64,000 bases of DNA, taken from NCBI RefSeq assembly GCF_900142915.1, contig NZ_FRCM01000008.1:248001-312000 (forward strand), given 5' to 3'. Both the position numbers and the translations under genes were made by a program. The stretch is from Mucilaginibacter sp. OK098 (GTDB lineage: Bacteria > Bacteroidota > Bacteroidia > Sphingobacteriales > Sphingobacteriaceae). Every line of letters starts with the position of its first letter. The first letter of the stretch is position 1. The notes beneath the pieces are model-generated. The model did no database searches. It was not told where the DNA came from and was given only the letters and a program-made list of their open reading frames with translations. Of the stretch, positions 45,402-53,329 are shown piece by piece.

Positions 45402-45523
45402 TTAGTTCATTGGTTCAATAGTTCATTGGTATATTTGCGCGTAATACCTTAAATAAATTAAATCCGAAATCTCGAAATCGAAAAAACAAATCCGATATCG
45501 AAAATCCGAAATCCGAAATTCAA
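45402..45523. repeat. Heptamer repeats flanking the gmhA promoter
   Basis: A TAGTTCA TTGGTTC AATAGTT CATTGG arm lies at 45402-45429. A second arm of AATCCGA type (AAATCCG AAATCTC GAAATCG AAAAAAC AAATCCG ATATCGA AAATCCG AAATCCG) at 45460-45523 makes up most of the gmhA 5' leader. The families differ, so they cannot pair with each other. Confidence 0.8.
45430..45437 (+). promoter_or_regulatory. -7 promoter element of gmhA
   Basis: TATATTTG is an exact TAnnTTTG match between the two repeat arms, giving a leader of about 85 nt composed mostly of AATCCGA heptamers. Confidence 0.6.
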
Positions 45524-45526
45524 AAC

Positions 45527-46081
45527 ATGGTTATTGAAGAACTAAACGATCATCAGCAGCTTATAAAAAAGGTAATTGAACAACTCCCGGGCGATATTGA
45601 AAAAGCCTGCGAAATGATCGTATCTGCAATACAAAATGGCAACAAGGTGTTAACAGCGGGCAATGGTGGCAGTGCCGCTGATGCTCAGCACATTGCAGCC
45701 GAATTGAGCGGCCGCTTTGTTAAACACCGTAAAGCTTTGCCCGGTATTGCATTAACAACTGATACATCGGCGTTAACTGCTATAGCTAATGACTACGGCT
45801 ACGATCATGTTTTTTCAAGACAGATTGAGGCTCTTGCACAACCGGGCGATCTGTTTATCGGTATTTCAACCAGTGGCAACAGCCAGGGGATCTTGAATGC
45901 GTTTGAAACCGCCAGGAATTTAGGCTGTAACACATTAGGGCTTTCCGGCTGGAGCGGTGGCAAAATGAACGGTCTGTGTGATTTAAATGTTATTGTACCC
46001 TCCGAAGTTACAGCACGCATCCAGGAAATGCACATTTTGATAGGGCATATTCTTTGCAAAGCTGTTGATGATTTATTTTAA
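45527..46081 (+). CDS. gmhA: Phosphoheptose isomerase
   Basis: A 184-residue SIS-domain enzyme that converts sedoheptulose 7-phosphate into D-glycero-D-manno-heptose 7-phosphate, the first step of ADP-heptose synthesis. VLTAGNGGSAADAQHIAAELSGRF, ALTTDTSALTAIANDYGYDHVFSRQ and GISTSGNSQGILNAFE match GmhA closely, including the active-site His and Glu (AQHIAAE; EMHILIGH). It stands between hldA and hldC in a heptose gene cluster. No gmhB phosphatase gene is seen here. Confidence 0.96.
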   Translation: MVIEELNDHQQLIKKVIEQLPGDIEKACEMIVSAIQNGNKVLTAGNGGSAADAQHIAAELSGRFVKHRKALPGIALTTDTSALTAIANDYGYDHVFSRQIEALAQPGDLFIGISTSGNSQGILNAFETARNLGCNTLGLSGWSGGKMNGLCDLNVIVPSEVTARIQEMHILIGHILCKAVDDLF

Positions 46082-46091
46082 CCTTACTTAC

Positions 46092-46180
46092 AATAAGACT
46101 TACGAAGTTTTGAAACGGCAAAGCCCTCAACGAGGCCTTTAAAAAATAAAAACACCGAGTTAAACTTCTTAAGTCTGAAG
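46092..46180. repeat. Inverted repeat between gmhA and hldC
   Basis: AATAAGACTTACGAAGTTT at 46092-46110 and AAACTTCTTAAGTCTGAAG at 46162-46180 are inverse with a few mismatches. A smaller hairpin (AAAGCCCTC/GAGGCCTTT, 46120-46140) lies inside the loop. It follows the same layout as the heptamer hairpins. Confidence 0.6.
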
Positions 46181-46188
46181 ATCACTCA

Positions 46189-46692
46189 ATGAGAAACAAT
46201 TTAGAAAAAGAGTTATTAAATAAGATCCAGCCTTTAGCTGCGCTTAAAACCATGATTACATCATGGCAAAAAGAAGGCAAAAAGGTGGTATTTACCAATG
46301 GTGTGTTTGATTTGCTTCATATTGGCCATGTAACTTATTTAGCGAAAGCTGCCGAATTGGGTGATAAACTGATTATTGGGTTAAACGCAGACAGTTCGGT
46401 AAAACGGATTAAAGGCGAAAGCCGCCCTATAAATGACCAAAATAGCCGGGCTGCATTGTTGGCTTCCCTGTTTTTTGTTGATGGTGTTGTTATGTTTGAT
46501 GAAGACACCCCACTTAATTTAATCAGCTATTTATTACCTGATATATTGGTAAAAGGCGCGGATTATACTGTTGAAAATATTGTAGGGGCTAAAGAAGTTA
46601 TAGCTAATGGCGGCGAAGTAAAAACCATTACTTTTGTTGAGGGGTATTCATCAACCTCAATTATTAAAAAGATAAAAGAAAGAGAACTATAA
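46189..46692 (+). CDS. hldC: D-glycero-beta-D-manno-heptose 1-phosphate adenylyltransferase
   Basis: A 167-residue nucleotidyltransferase equal to the C-terminal half of HldE (also called rfaE2). VVFTNGVFDLLHIGHVTYLAKA holds the HxGH motif, GLNADSSVKRIKGESRPIN and the end VEGYSSTSIIKKI match the cytidylyltransferase-like fold. It makes ADP-D-glycero-heptose. The next gene starts one base after its stop codon. Confidence 0.95.
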   Translation: MRNNLEKELLNKIQPLAALKTMITSWQKEGKKVVFTNGVFDLLHIGHVTYLAKAAELGDKLIIGLNADSSVKRIKGESRPINDQNSRAALLASLFFVDGVVMFDEDTPLNLISYLLPDILVKGADYTVENIVGAKEVIANGGEVKTITFVEGYSSTSIIKKIKEREL

Positions 46693-46693
46693 A

Positions 46694-47299
46694 ATGATAA
46701 GCGGGCTTTGTAATAAAGTGTTTTTAAAGGCGATATATGATTATCATTTATATAATGATATAAACACGCATTACGAAAACCCTTATGAAGTGGCTTCATT
46801 CGAAAATCTGCTTTACACCAAATGCTGGATAGATACTGCCCAATGGCATATGGAAGATGAGATCCGCAACCCGGTCATTGACCCTGTTGTAGCTTTGAAA
46901 TGGAAACGCCGCATTGATAAATCAAACCAGGAGCGCACAGACCTGGTTGAGGAAATTGATAACTATTTCCTTAATAAATATAAAGATGTTAAGCCTGTTT
47001 ATTCGGCTCGTATAAATACCGAAAGCCCCGCATGGGCTATTGACAGGCTATCAATTCTTGCATTGAAGATCTATCATATGCACGAAGAAAGCATCAGGCC
47101 AAATGTTAGTGAAGCCGATCTGGATAAGCGCAAAACAAAACTGGCTATCCTTTTACAACAACAAACAGACCTTTCACTGGCAATTGATGAGCTGATTGAG
47201 GACATCCAAAATGGCGAAAAGTACATGAAGGTTTATCGCCAGATGAAAATGTACAATGACCCTGAACTGAACCCTGTTTTGTATAATAGCAAAAAGTAG
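46694..47299 (+). CDS. DUF4254 protein
   Basis: A 201-residue mainly helical protein. FENLLYTKCWIDTAQWHMEDEIRNP, VDPVVALKWKRRIDKSNQERTDLVEEID and RPNVSEADLDKRKTKLAILLQQQTDL match the DUF4254 family. The family has no known activity but is regularly found beside LPS glycosyltransferases in Bacteroidota. Here it is locked between hldC (1-bp gap) and a GT9 heptosyltransferase (no gap), so a role in core-sugar transfer is likely by association. Confidence 0.88.
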   Translation: MISGLCNKVFLKAIYDYHLYNDINTHYENPYEVASFENLLYTKCWIDTAQWHMEDEIRNPVIDPVVALKWKRRIDKSNQERTDLVEEIDNYFLNKYKDVKPVYSARINTESPAWAIDRLSILALKIYHMHEESIRPNVSEADLDKRKTKLAILLQQQTDLSLAIDELIEDIQNGEKYMKVYRQMKMYNDPELNPVLYNSKK

Positions 47300-48331
47300 A
47301 TGCCCGTGTCAAAGCATATATTGGCTGTACGTTTTTCGGCAATGGGCGATGTAGCTATGACAGTTCCCGTTATAAAAGCCTTGCTAAATCAAAACCCCGG
47401 ACTAACAATCACTTTTGTTTCGAGACCTGAATTTGTTGATTTTTTCAAAGGCATTCCACGGCTTACCTATTTTTCAGCCGATCTGAATGTTGAATACAAA
47501 GGGTTTGCAGGAATAATAAAGTTATTCCGGGTACTCAATAAAGCTGCAAAATATGATGCCCTTGCCGACCTGCACGATAATTTACGAACAAAACTATTAA
47601 GAAAACTCTTCCGGCTTTCGGGGCTGACTTATGCTTATATTGATAAAGGCAGGGTGGATAAAAAACTATTAACCCGTTTTCCGGATAAAATGCTGAAACC
47701 GCTTAGGTTAACAACAGAGCGTTACGCCGATGTATTTGAAAAGATAGGCATCCGGGTAAAGCTTGATCATCAACTGGTAAAAAACCCACAACAGCTTACT
47801 GACGAAATACTTGCCTTAACCGGCGAAAAAACAAAGCCCTGGATAGGCATAGCTCCTTTTGCAAAACATAAGGGCAAAATTTATCCATTGGAGCGCACTG
47901 AAGAGGTCATTAAATTATTAAATAATAAGGATCTAAATCTATTCCTTTTTGGCGGTTCGCTACTTGAGGAAGAAATCTGCTTGCAATGGCAGCAAAAATA
48001 TAATACAGTTACCTCATTGGTTAGGCGCATAACAATGGAACAGGAGCTCGCACTGATAAGCAACCTTGATGTGATGATGAGTATGGATTCGGCCGGAATG
48101 CACCTGGCATCGTTAGAAGGTATTCCTGTTGTTTCTGTTTGGGGCGCTACACATCATTATGCCGGCTTTTTAGGTTATGGCCAGTCAGAAAGCAATATAG
48201 TTGCCGATGATATTGAATGCAGGCCATGTTCAATTTATGGTAACAAACCCTGCTTTCGTAAGGATTATGCTTGTTTATACAATATCCAGCCTGAAACAAT
48301 TGTTAACAGCCTGAGCAAATTTATAAGTTAA
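47300..48331 (+). CDS. Glycosyltransferase family 9 (heptosyltransferase-like)
   Basis: A 343-residue GT-B enzyme. ILAVRFSAMGDVAMTVPVIKAL opens the N-domain, and the C-domain holds IGIAPFAKHKGKIYPLE, FGGSLLEEEI, MSMDSAGMHLASLEGIPVVSVWGATH and DIECRPCSIYGNKPC, as in WaaC/WaaF heptosyltransferases. It probably adds a heptose to the LPS inner core from ADP-heptose made by the genes just upstream. It is the last gene of the cluster. Confidence 0.93.
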   Translation: MPVSKHILAVRFSAMGDVAMTVPVIKALLNQNPGLTITFVSRPEFVDFFKGIPRLTYFSADLNVEYKGFAGIIKLFRVLNKAAKYDALADLHDNLRTKLLRKLFRLSGLTYAYIDKGRVDKKLLTRFPDKMLKPLRLTTERYADVFEKIGIRVKLDHQLVKNPQQLTDEILALTGEKTKPWIGIAPFAKHKGKIYPLERTEEVIKLLNNKDLNLFLFGGSLLEEEICLQWQQKYNTVTSLVRRITMEQELALISNLDVMMSMDSAGMHLASLEGIPVVSVWGATHHYAGFLGYGQSESNIVADDIECRPCSIYGNKPCFRKDYACLYNIQPETIVNSLSKFIS

Positions 48332-48428
48332 AAAACAGGCCCAATCAATAAAAAGAAACTACATCATTCAAAACAATTTATATAAAAATAACCTTCATTT
48401 AAATACCAATTAGTTGTACTTTGTAGTG

Positions 48429-48510
48429 TTTTTATTTAAATAAAAATCACCCGGATTTAACCGAATTTCATGAGCTAATGATTTGTGAAATTCGTATAAT
48501 TCGTGATCAT
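48429..48510. other. AT palindrome and inverted repeat upstream of sixA
   Basis: TTTTTATTTAAATAAAAA at 48429-48446 is a perfect 18-bp palindrome. GAATTTCA and TGAAATTC at 48463-48492 form an 8-bp stem, and ATTCGTATAATTCGTG steps follow. No exact -7 element was found, so the roles are open. Confidence 0.4.
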
Positions 48511-48524
48511 TAATTAACATTCCT

Positions 48525-49004
48525 ATGAAAAAGTTATTGCTGGTAAGACACGCAAAAGCGGAAAAAGATACAGGTGCAAAGGATTTTGACAGACCGTTAA
48601 AATATATCGGCATGCAGGATGCTGCTTTTATGGCAGACAGAATTAGAGATAAATCTATAATTCCGGAACTGATTATAACCAGTCCCGCTTTAAGAACCAA
48701 AACTACTGCCGAAATATTTACTGAACATTTGAGTTTACCACAAGCAGGAACAAAAAAAGCTATATATGAGGCCAGCGAAAAGACCTTATTAAAGATAATT
48801 AATGAGTTCCCTGATGAATGTGATTTTATTGGGCTTGTTGGGCATAACCCGGGTATTGCCTACATCCTGCAATATTTAACCGGCGAAACCAGGGAAGTTC
48901 ATACCAGTACAGTCGCACTAATTGATTTTGAGATAGATAACTGGGCTTCGGCCAGCAAAGGATTAGGTAAGTTGGTTTATTACAGCTCACCTAACGAGAA
49001 TTAG
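48525..49004 (+). CDS. sixA: SixA-type phosphohistidine phosphatase
   Basis: A 159-residue histidine-phosphatase-superfamily protein. LLLVRHAKAEKDTGAKDFDRPLKYIG contains the RHG-type catalytic motif (RHA, as in SixA). ITSPALRTKTTAEIF and FIGLVGHNPGIAYIL carry the second Arg and His. SixA enzymes dephosphorylate Hpt domains in phosphorelays, which would fit the Hpt protein and hybrid kinase in this window, although the distances are large. The stop codon is shared with a repeat arm. Confidence 0.88.
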   Translation: MKKLLLVRHAKAEKDTGAKDFDRPLKYIGMQDAAFMADRIRDKSIIPELIITSPALRTKTTAEIFTEHLSLPQAGTKKAIYEASEKTLLKIINEFPDECDFIGLVGHNPGIAYILQYLTGETREVHTSTVALIDFEIDNWASASKGLGKLVYYSSPNEN

Positions 49005-49170
49005 TCATTGGGCAATTGTCATTAGTCATTTGTAATTAGCTCGTAAGAATTTATCACTAACTTGTATAGCCAAAAATCCAATGACCAATGACCAATGACC
49101 AATGACCAATGACCAATGACCAATGACCAATGACCAATGACCAATGACCAATGACCAATGACCAATGACC
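49002..49170. repeat. CCAATGA heptamer array with inverted degenerate arm
   Basis: Arm 2 at 49078-49170 is 13 perfect, uninterrupted copies of CCAATGA plus CC, ending two bases before the dprA stop codon. Arm 1 at 49002-49040 begins at the sixA stop codon itself and reads as 7-bp steps in inverse orientation (TCATTGG GCAATTG TCATTAG TCATTTG TAATTAG). About 38 nt separate the arms. It is the cleanest array of the window-wide heptamer class. Confidence 0.95.
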
Positions 49171-49172
49171 TT

Positions 49173-50273
49173 TTAAGAGATACAATAAGTCTTCCCCGGT
49201 AGTGATCTTATATACCCCTGCATTTCCATATTCAATAAATTCATAGCCAGCTTACTGGTAGGCATACTGGCTTTTATGGATAGGTCATCAATAGCCAGCG
49301 GCCCGTTATTTTCTTTTATAAAATTAAATATAAGGCTTTCGTCTGATGACAGATCAAGCGGCAATACAAATTGCTCAATAATCTTTTTTGAACCATCTCC
49401 TTTTTCCCAGCCTAAGCTATAGGCAAGATCGGCAGTACAAGTAAGCAACTGAGCTTTATTGTTGCGGATCAGGAAGTTGCAGCCCTCAGAGTACTCATCC
49501 CCCAGCCTTCCGGGAAAAGCGAATACGTCCCTGTTATAGGAGTTTGCAATCTCGGCAGTGATCAATGCGCCACCTTTTACACTGGCTTCTATTACAATTG
49601 TAGCATCTGCAATACCGGCTACTATGCGGTTCCGTTGTGGAAAATTCTCCCTGTCGGGTATGGTTCCCGACGGATATTCTGATAACAAGCCTCCGTTTTC
49701 CAGCATTTTTTCAGCCGTCGCCCTGTTTTGGCTGGGATACATTCTATCCAATCCATGACCCACCACGCCCACCGTTGGTACATTTTGCTTTAAACATTCT
49801 TTATGCACAGCAACATCAATACCCAAAGCAAGCCCGCTTACTACAAGTACATTATGTTGTTGCAGTTCCTCCACCATTTGGCGGCATAACTGTTTACCAT
49901 ATTCGGTAGCGTTACGGGTACCAACAATGCTTACTATATGCTGTGTATTAAAGTCGGCGGTGCCTTTGGCGTACAATAAAACAGGCGAATCGTTACAGTT
50001 TTTTAACCGTTTGGGATATCTCGCATCGGTATAAAATATAACCTCTACCCCATTCCTTTGAATAAATTTCAGTTCATCTTCAGCCTTTTTAAGTGCAACT
50101 CCAAAATCAAGCTGACTAACCGTTTTCTCCCCTATCCCCGGCACTTTTAGCAGTTTAACAGCCGAAGCACTGAATACCTTTTCAGCATCACCAAAATGTG
50201 CCACCAGTGATTTGGCTAAAGTAGGGCCGATATTTTTTACGAAAGTTAAAGCAACACGATGAAGTAGTGACAT
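49173..50273 (-). CDS. dprA: DNA processing protein DprA
   Basis: A 366-residue protein that loads RecA onto incoming single-stranded DNA in transformation. An N-terminal HhH-like segment (VPGIGEKTVSQL) is followed by the Rossmann core: IVSIVGTRNATEYGKQ, VVSGLALGIDVAVHKECL, VVGHGLDRMYP, LLSEYPSGTIPDRENFPQRNRIVAG and VEASVKGGALITAEIA. A winged-helix DML1-like C-terminal domain completes it. Its stop codon abuts the CCAATGA array, in convergent orientation with sixA. Confidence 0.95.
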   Translation of the reverse strand: MSLLHRVALTFVKNIGPTLAKSLVAHFGDAEKVFSASAVKLLKVPGIGEKTVSQLDFGVALKKAEDELKFIQRNGVEVIFYTDARYPKRLKNCNDSPVLLYAKGTADFNTQHIVSIVGTRNATEYGKQLCRQMVEELQQHNVLVVSGLALGIDVAVHKECLKQNVPTVGVVGHGLDRMYPSQNRATAEKMLENGGLLSEYPSGTIPDRENFPQRNRIVAGIADATIVIEASVKGGALITAEIANSYNRDVFAFPGRLGDEYSEGCNFLIRNNKAQLLTCTADLAYSLGWEKGDGSKKIIEQFVLPLDLSSDESLIFNFIKENNGPLAIDDLSIKASMPTSKLAMNLLNMEMQGYIRSLPGKTYCIS

Positions 50274-50358
50274 ATTTAAGTTATTAGCGGTTAAATTAAC
50301 ATGGCCGCTTTATCCCTCTAAAATATAAAAATCCTAACAATTTTAGCAAAAAATAAAA

Positions 50359-50422
50359 AACTACAAAAATAGTTTGCAAACTATAAAAATAGTTCTACCT
50401 TTACTTAACTATAAAAATAGTT
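50359..50422. promoter_or_regulatory. Three BlaI-type operators over the blaI promoter
   Basis: AACTATAAAAATAGTT (6-bp inverted halves around 4 nt) occurs at 50379-50394 and 50407-50422, and with one change (AACTAC) at 50359-50374. Within this array TTTG at 50373-50376 and TACCTTTA at 50396-50403 form a promoter with 19-bp spacing. Operators 1 and 2 are 20 bp apart, two helical turns, so repressor dimers would sit on the same face. The regulator is very likely the adjacent blaI product, giving autorepression. Confidence 0.85.
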
Positions 50423-50426
50423 TGCC

Positions 50427-50804
50427 ATGAACATTAAAGAATTAACGAAAGCCGAAGAGCAGGTAATGCAGATCTTGTGGCAGTTAAAGGAAGCCATTGT
50501 AAAAGATATTATTGAAGAAATGCCTGATCCCAAGCCGGCTTATAATACTGTTTCAACAGTTGTAAGGGTGCTGGAAGGTAAAGGATTTATTGACCATAAA
50601 GCTTACGGCAACTCGCATGTTTACTTCCCTGCCATCAGCGATGCCGAGTATAAGAAGTTCACCTTTGACAAAATGATGAAGAACTATTTCAGCAATTCAT
50701 ACAAAAGCCTGGTATCATTTATTGTAGATGAAAAAGAACTCGACATAAAAGAACTGGATGAATTATCTTCTTTAATTAATAACCTTAAAAACAAAAAATC
50801 ATGA
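50427..50804 (+). CDS. BlaI/MecI/CopY-family transcriptional repressor
   Basis: A 125-residue winged-helix repressor. LTKAEEQVMQILWQLKEAIVKDIIEEM and PAYNTVSTVVRVLEGKGFIDHKAYGNSHVYFP are the typical DNA-binding domain, and the C-terminal helices serve dimerisation and proteolytic inactivation. Its stop overlaps the start of the M56 peptidase gene by 4 bp, the classical blaI-blaR arrangement. Three palindromes cover its own promoter. Confidence 0.95.
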   Translation: MNIKELTKAEEQVMQILWQLKEAIVKDIIEEMPDPKPAYNTVSTVVRVLEGKGFIDHKAYGNSHVYFPAISDAEYKKFTFDKMMKNYFSNSYKSLVSFIVDEKELDIKELDELSSLINNLKNKKS

Positions 50805-52456
50805 GCTGGCTGCATTATCTTTTGGAGGCTAATATCTACCTGGCAGTATTTTACCTGCTATATTTTGTTTTGTTAGATAAAGAAACACATTATAAGTTGA
50901 ACAGGATCTACTTGTTAACTACCTGCGTTTTATCATACCTGATACCACTGATTCAAATCGGAGCATTGAGATCATATATGTACGGCGGCCAGGTTATAAC
51001 CATTATTACAAATCCCAATTTTAAGCCGATTGGCACAACGGGGATATTTCATTTTACTTTGCAGGGCAGCCTTTTATATGCTTATATCCTTGGCACTGCC
51101 GCTATGCTGATAGTATTTATATTTAAGATCTTCCAGCTGGTAAAGCTAACCCACGCTCAAAAAGATATGCTGGATGACAAGTATAAGTTGGTAACGGTTA
51201 AAGATTCAAATACAGCTTTTTCATTTTTTAACTATGTTTTTATAGGTACGAAGGTATCAGGGGCTGATACAATCATCAGGCATGAATTGGTGCACATCAA
51301 CCAAAAGCATTCATTTGATATTATTTTTTTGGAGCTGATTAAGATTGTTAGCTGGTTTAACCCATTTATATACCTGTTGCAAAGAAGCCTTAAAACAGTG
51401 CATGAATATATTGCCGACGAACAAACAGCCGCCTTTGAAAACGATACCCTCGCCTACTCATCCTTCCTGGTAAGCAATGCTTATGGCATAAGCGGCTCAT
51501 CCATAACGCATTCATTTTTCAATTATAATTTACTAAAAAAAAGGATCATTATGTTAAACCAAAAGCGCTCGGGTAATTTAGCAAGGCTAAAGTACCTGGC
51601 AGTAATTCCCGTTTGCGGGGGATTACTCTGTATGTCGACACTGGCATTTTCAAAAACTTATGGATGGGTAAATATTTTACCGGCTAACAATTTGCTTAGT
51701 TTGCAAACACCGGTAACCAAAAACCCGGATGTTTTAAAAAGCAAAATTCCTGATACTGTAATGTGGTTAAAGTTAGATACCAGTAAAAAAATTCCGCCAC
51801 CGCCACCACCAGTACCGCCAAAAAATGCAAAATCAGGTGATATGATCCGGGTGACAGACGTTAAACGTTCACAGGCATCGTCAAAAAACACAAAGTCGCC
51901 TGATGTTGTAAGGGTTAAACTTTCAGCCCCGTCAACATTCTCAACGGGTGTAAAGTCGGAGGATCCTGTAGCTATTACTAATATAAAATTGGCTCAGGCA
52001 TCAGCAACAAGCGATAAAAAAATTAAAATAGCTGACGCACGGGTCAAAACTGAAGGGGCCCAGCAAAAAATACCTCCCCCGCCGCCGCCTACTATGAAAC
52101 CTTTAAGCCCTTTTGAAGCGTTGAGTAAATATGTGGCTAAATATACAAGGTACCCGACGCGGGCCTTCAAAAATAATCTTACAGGTAGTGTTATTGTTCA
52201 GTTTACTGTAACAAATGAAAATAAACTAGCTGATATTTCCATTTTAAAAGGAATTGGCAGCGGTTGCGATGAGGAAGTGAAAAGGGCAGCAACTGCTTTT
52301 CCTGGTACAGTTAATGCCACTGTCGGGACCTATAAGCTTGCCGTTACTTATTACCTAAAAGGACTGGAGCCGCCAAAAACAGCCAGTGGTGATCTGTTTG
52401 AAAAAGATCCTTCATTCGTAGGAGAAATTATCATTATGGGATATCCTTCGAAATAA
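50801..52456 (+). CDS. BlaR1-like M56 membrane metallopeptidase with TonB-type C-terminus
   Basis: A 551-residue membrane protein. Four hydrophobic helices frame an M56 zinc-protease domain with the HExxH motif in IIRHELVHINQKHS (near residue 165) and ADEQTAAFEND downstream. After a helix near residue 270, the outer part is not a penicillin-sensor domain. It is a linker with two proline runs and repeated KS/VR segments, ending in a TonB C-terminal domain (ALSKYVAKYTRYP, GSVIVQFTVTNENKL). It probably cleaves the BlaI repressor on an envelope signal. The signal is unknown, and the TonB tail suggests an outer-membrane or periplasmic contact. Confidence 0.9.
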   Translation: MSWLHYLLEANIYLAVFYLLYFVLLDKETHYKLNRIYLLTTCVLSYLIPLIQIGALRSYMYGGQVITIITNPNFKPIGTTGIFHFTLQGSLLYAYILGTAAMLIVFIFKIFQLVKLTHAQKDMLDDKYKLVTVKDSNTAFSFFNYVFIGTKVSGADTIIRHELVHINQKHSFDIIFLELIKIVSWFNPFIYLLQRSLKTVHEYIADEQTAAFENDTLAYSSFLVSNAYGISGSSITHSFFNYNLLKKRIIMLNQKRSGNLARLKYLAVIPVCGGLLCMSTLAFSKTYGWVNILPANNLLSLQTPVTKNPDVLKSKIPDTVMWLKLDTSKKIPPPPPPVPPKNAKSGDMIRVTDVKRSQASSKNTKSPDVVRVKLSAPSTFSTGVKSEDPVAITNIKLAQASATSDKKIKIADARVKTEGAQQKIPPPPPPTMKPLSPFEALSKYVAKYTRYPTRAFKNNLTGSVIVQFTVTNENKLADISILKGIGSGCDEEVKRAATAFPGTVNATVGTYKLAVTYYLKGLEPPKTASGDLFEKDPSFVGEIIIMGYPSK

Positions 52457-52462
52457 CTTTTA

Positions 52463-52519
52463 TTCCTCTTTTAATATTGAGGAACAATTGCTAAACGGCG
52501 AAAACCGCTTTGGCAATTT
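52463..52519 (+). terminator. Two hairpins after the M56 gene
   Basis: TTCCTC/GAGGAA (52463-52484) is followed by CAATTGC/GCAATTTG with an inner CGG/CCG pair (52485-52519). T tracts are weak, so this is a probable rather than certain terminator. Confidence 0.5.
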
Positions 52520-52530
52520 GTTATGTTATA

Positions 52531-52700
52531 ATGATTTCACCGATTATTAATTTGATTACACTGATTGCGATTGAATTATCAAACGTCAACGATCCTCTTT
52601 AAATGATATTAATATTCGTCAAAACCAGTGCAATCACTCTTAAATCAGAGAAATCACCAAAAAAATCGGTGCAATCCTCTTAAAAAATCAGTGTAATCCC
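52531..52700. repeat. Degenerate inverted repeats (GATTTCACCGATT / ATCGGTGCAATC family)
   Basis: GATTTCACCGATTATTAATT and TTGATTACACTGATTGCGATT at 52531-52574 face AGTGCAATCACTCTTAAATC, AGAAATCACC, AAATCGGTGCAATCCTC and AATCAGTGTAATC at 52626-52700, which end at the rsmG stop. The same family lies upstream of queA (14911-15149). Confidence 0.65.
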
Positions 52701-52702
52701 GG

Positions 52703-53329
52703 TCACCCTTTAATGTAAATCACCTGCTTGGTTTCAAAAAACTCTTCTTCAAAGTAGTCTTTCAAATAATACTGAGTAACCTTTAGGCCTGATTCTTTAA
52801 TTTCCTGTTCAAGATCTCCTCCCTTTAAGTAAAGAATTCCATTAGGAAGTGTATTTTTTGATTCTTTTTTAAACTTGCCACGGATCCATGGATAAAAATC
52901 CTTCAGTTGCGTTACCGCCCGGGATACTATAAAATCAAACTTTTCATCAATCTGTTCGGCGCGCTGATGAGTGGCTTTAACATTTTTTAACCCCAGGGCG
53001 CTTGAAACTTCCTGCACCACCTTTATTTTTTTTCCGATAGAATCAACTAAATGAAACTGTGTTTCAGGAAATAATATGGCTAAGGGGATGCCGGGAAAAC
53101 CTCCGCCAGTACCTACATCAAGCACGTTTTCGCCTGGTAAAAATGATAATATTTTAGCTATGCCCAGGGAGTGTAAAACATGGCGTTCGCCAAGCAGGTC
53201 AATATCCTTACGGGATATTACATTGATCTGGTTGTTCCAAAAGGTGTACAGTTCGGGCAGCCTGTTAAAATGCTGTTGCTGTTGCGCAGTAAGATGAGGG
53301 AAATATTTAAGCAGATCGTTAGATATCAT
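52703..53329 (-). CDS. rsmG: 16S rRNA (guanine-527-N7) methyltransferase
   Basis: A 208-residue AdoMet-dependent methyltransferase (GidB). LYTFWNNQINVISRKDID, VLDVGTGGGFPGIPLAI, FHLVDSIGKKIKVVQEV and FDFIVSRAVTQL are the signature segments. It modifies G527 of 16S rRNA; loss gives low-level streptomycin resistance in other bacteria. It is the last gene of a three-gene minus-strand group (GT2, sigma factor, rsmG) with overlapping ends. Confidence 0.96.
   Translation of the reverse strand: MISNDLLKYFPHLTAQQQQHFNRLPELYTFWNNQINVISRKDIDLLGERHVLHSLGIAKILSFLPGENVLDVGTGGGFPGIPLAILFPETQFHLVDSIGKKIKVVQEVSSALGLKNVKATHQRAEQIDEKFDFIVSRAVTQLKDFYPWIRGKFKKESKNTLPNGILYLKGGDLEQEIKESGLKVTQYYLKDYFEEEFFETKQVIYIKG

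Noticed and set aside
49078-49170. The CCAATGA array as a CRISPR or other spacer array
   Set aside because: The unit is only 7 bp and contiguous, with no spacers between copies and no cas genes.
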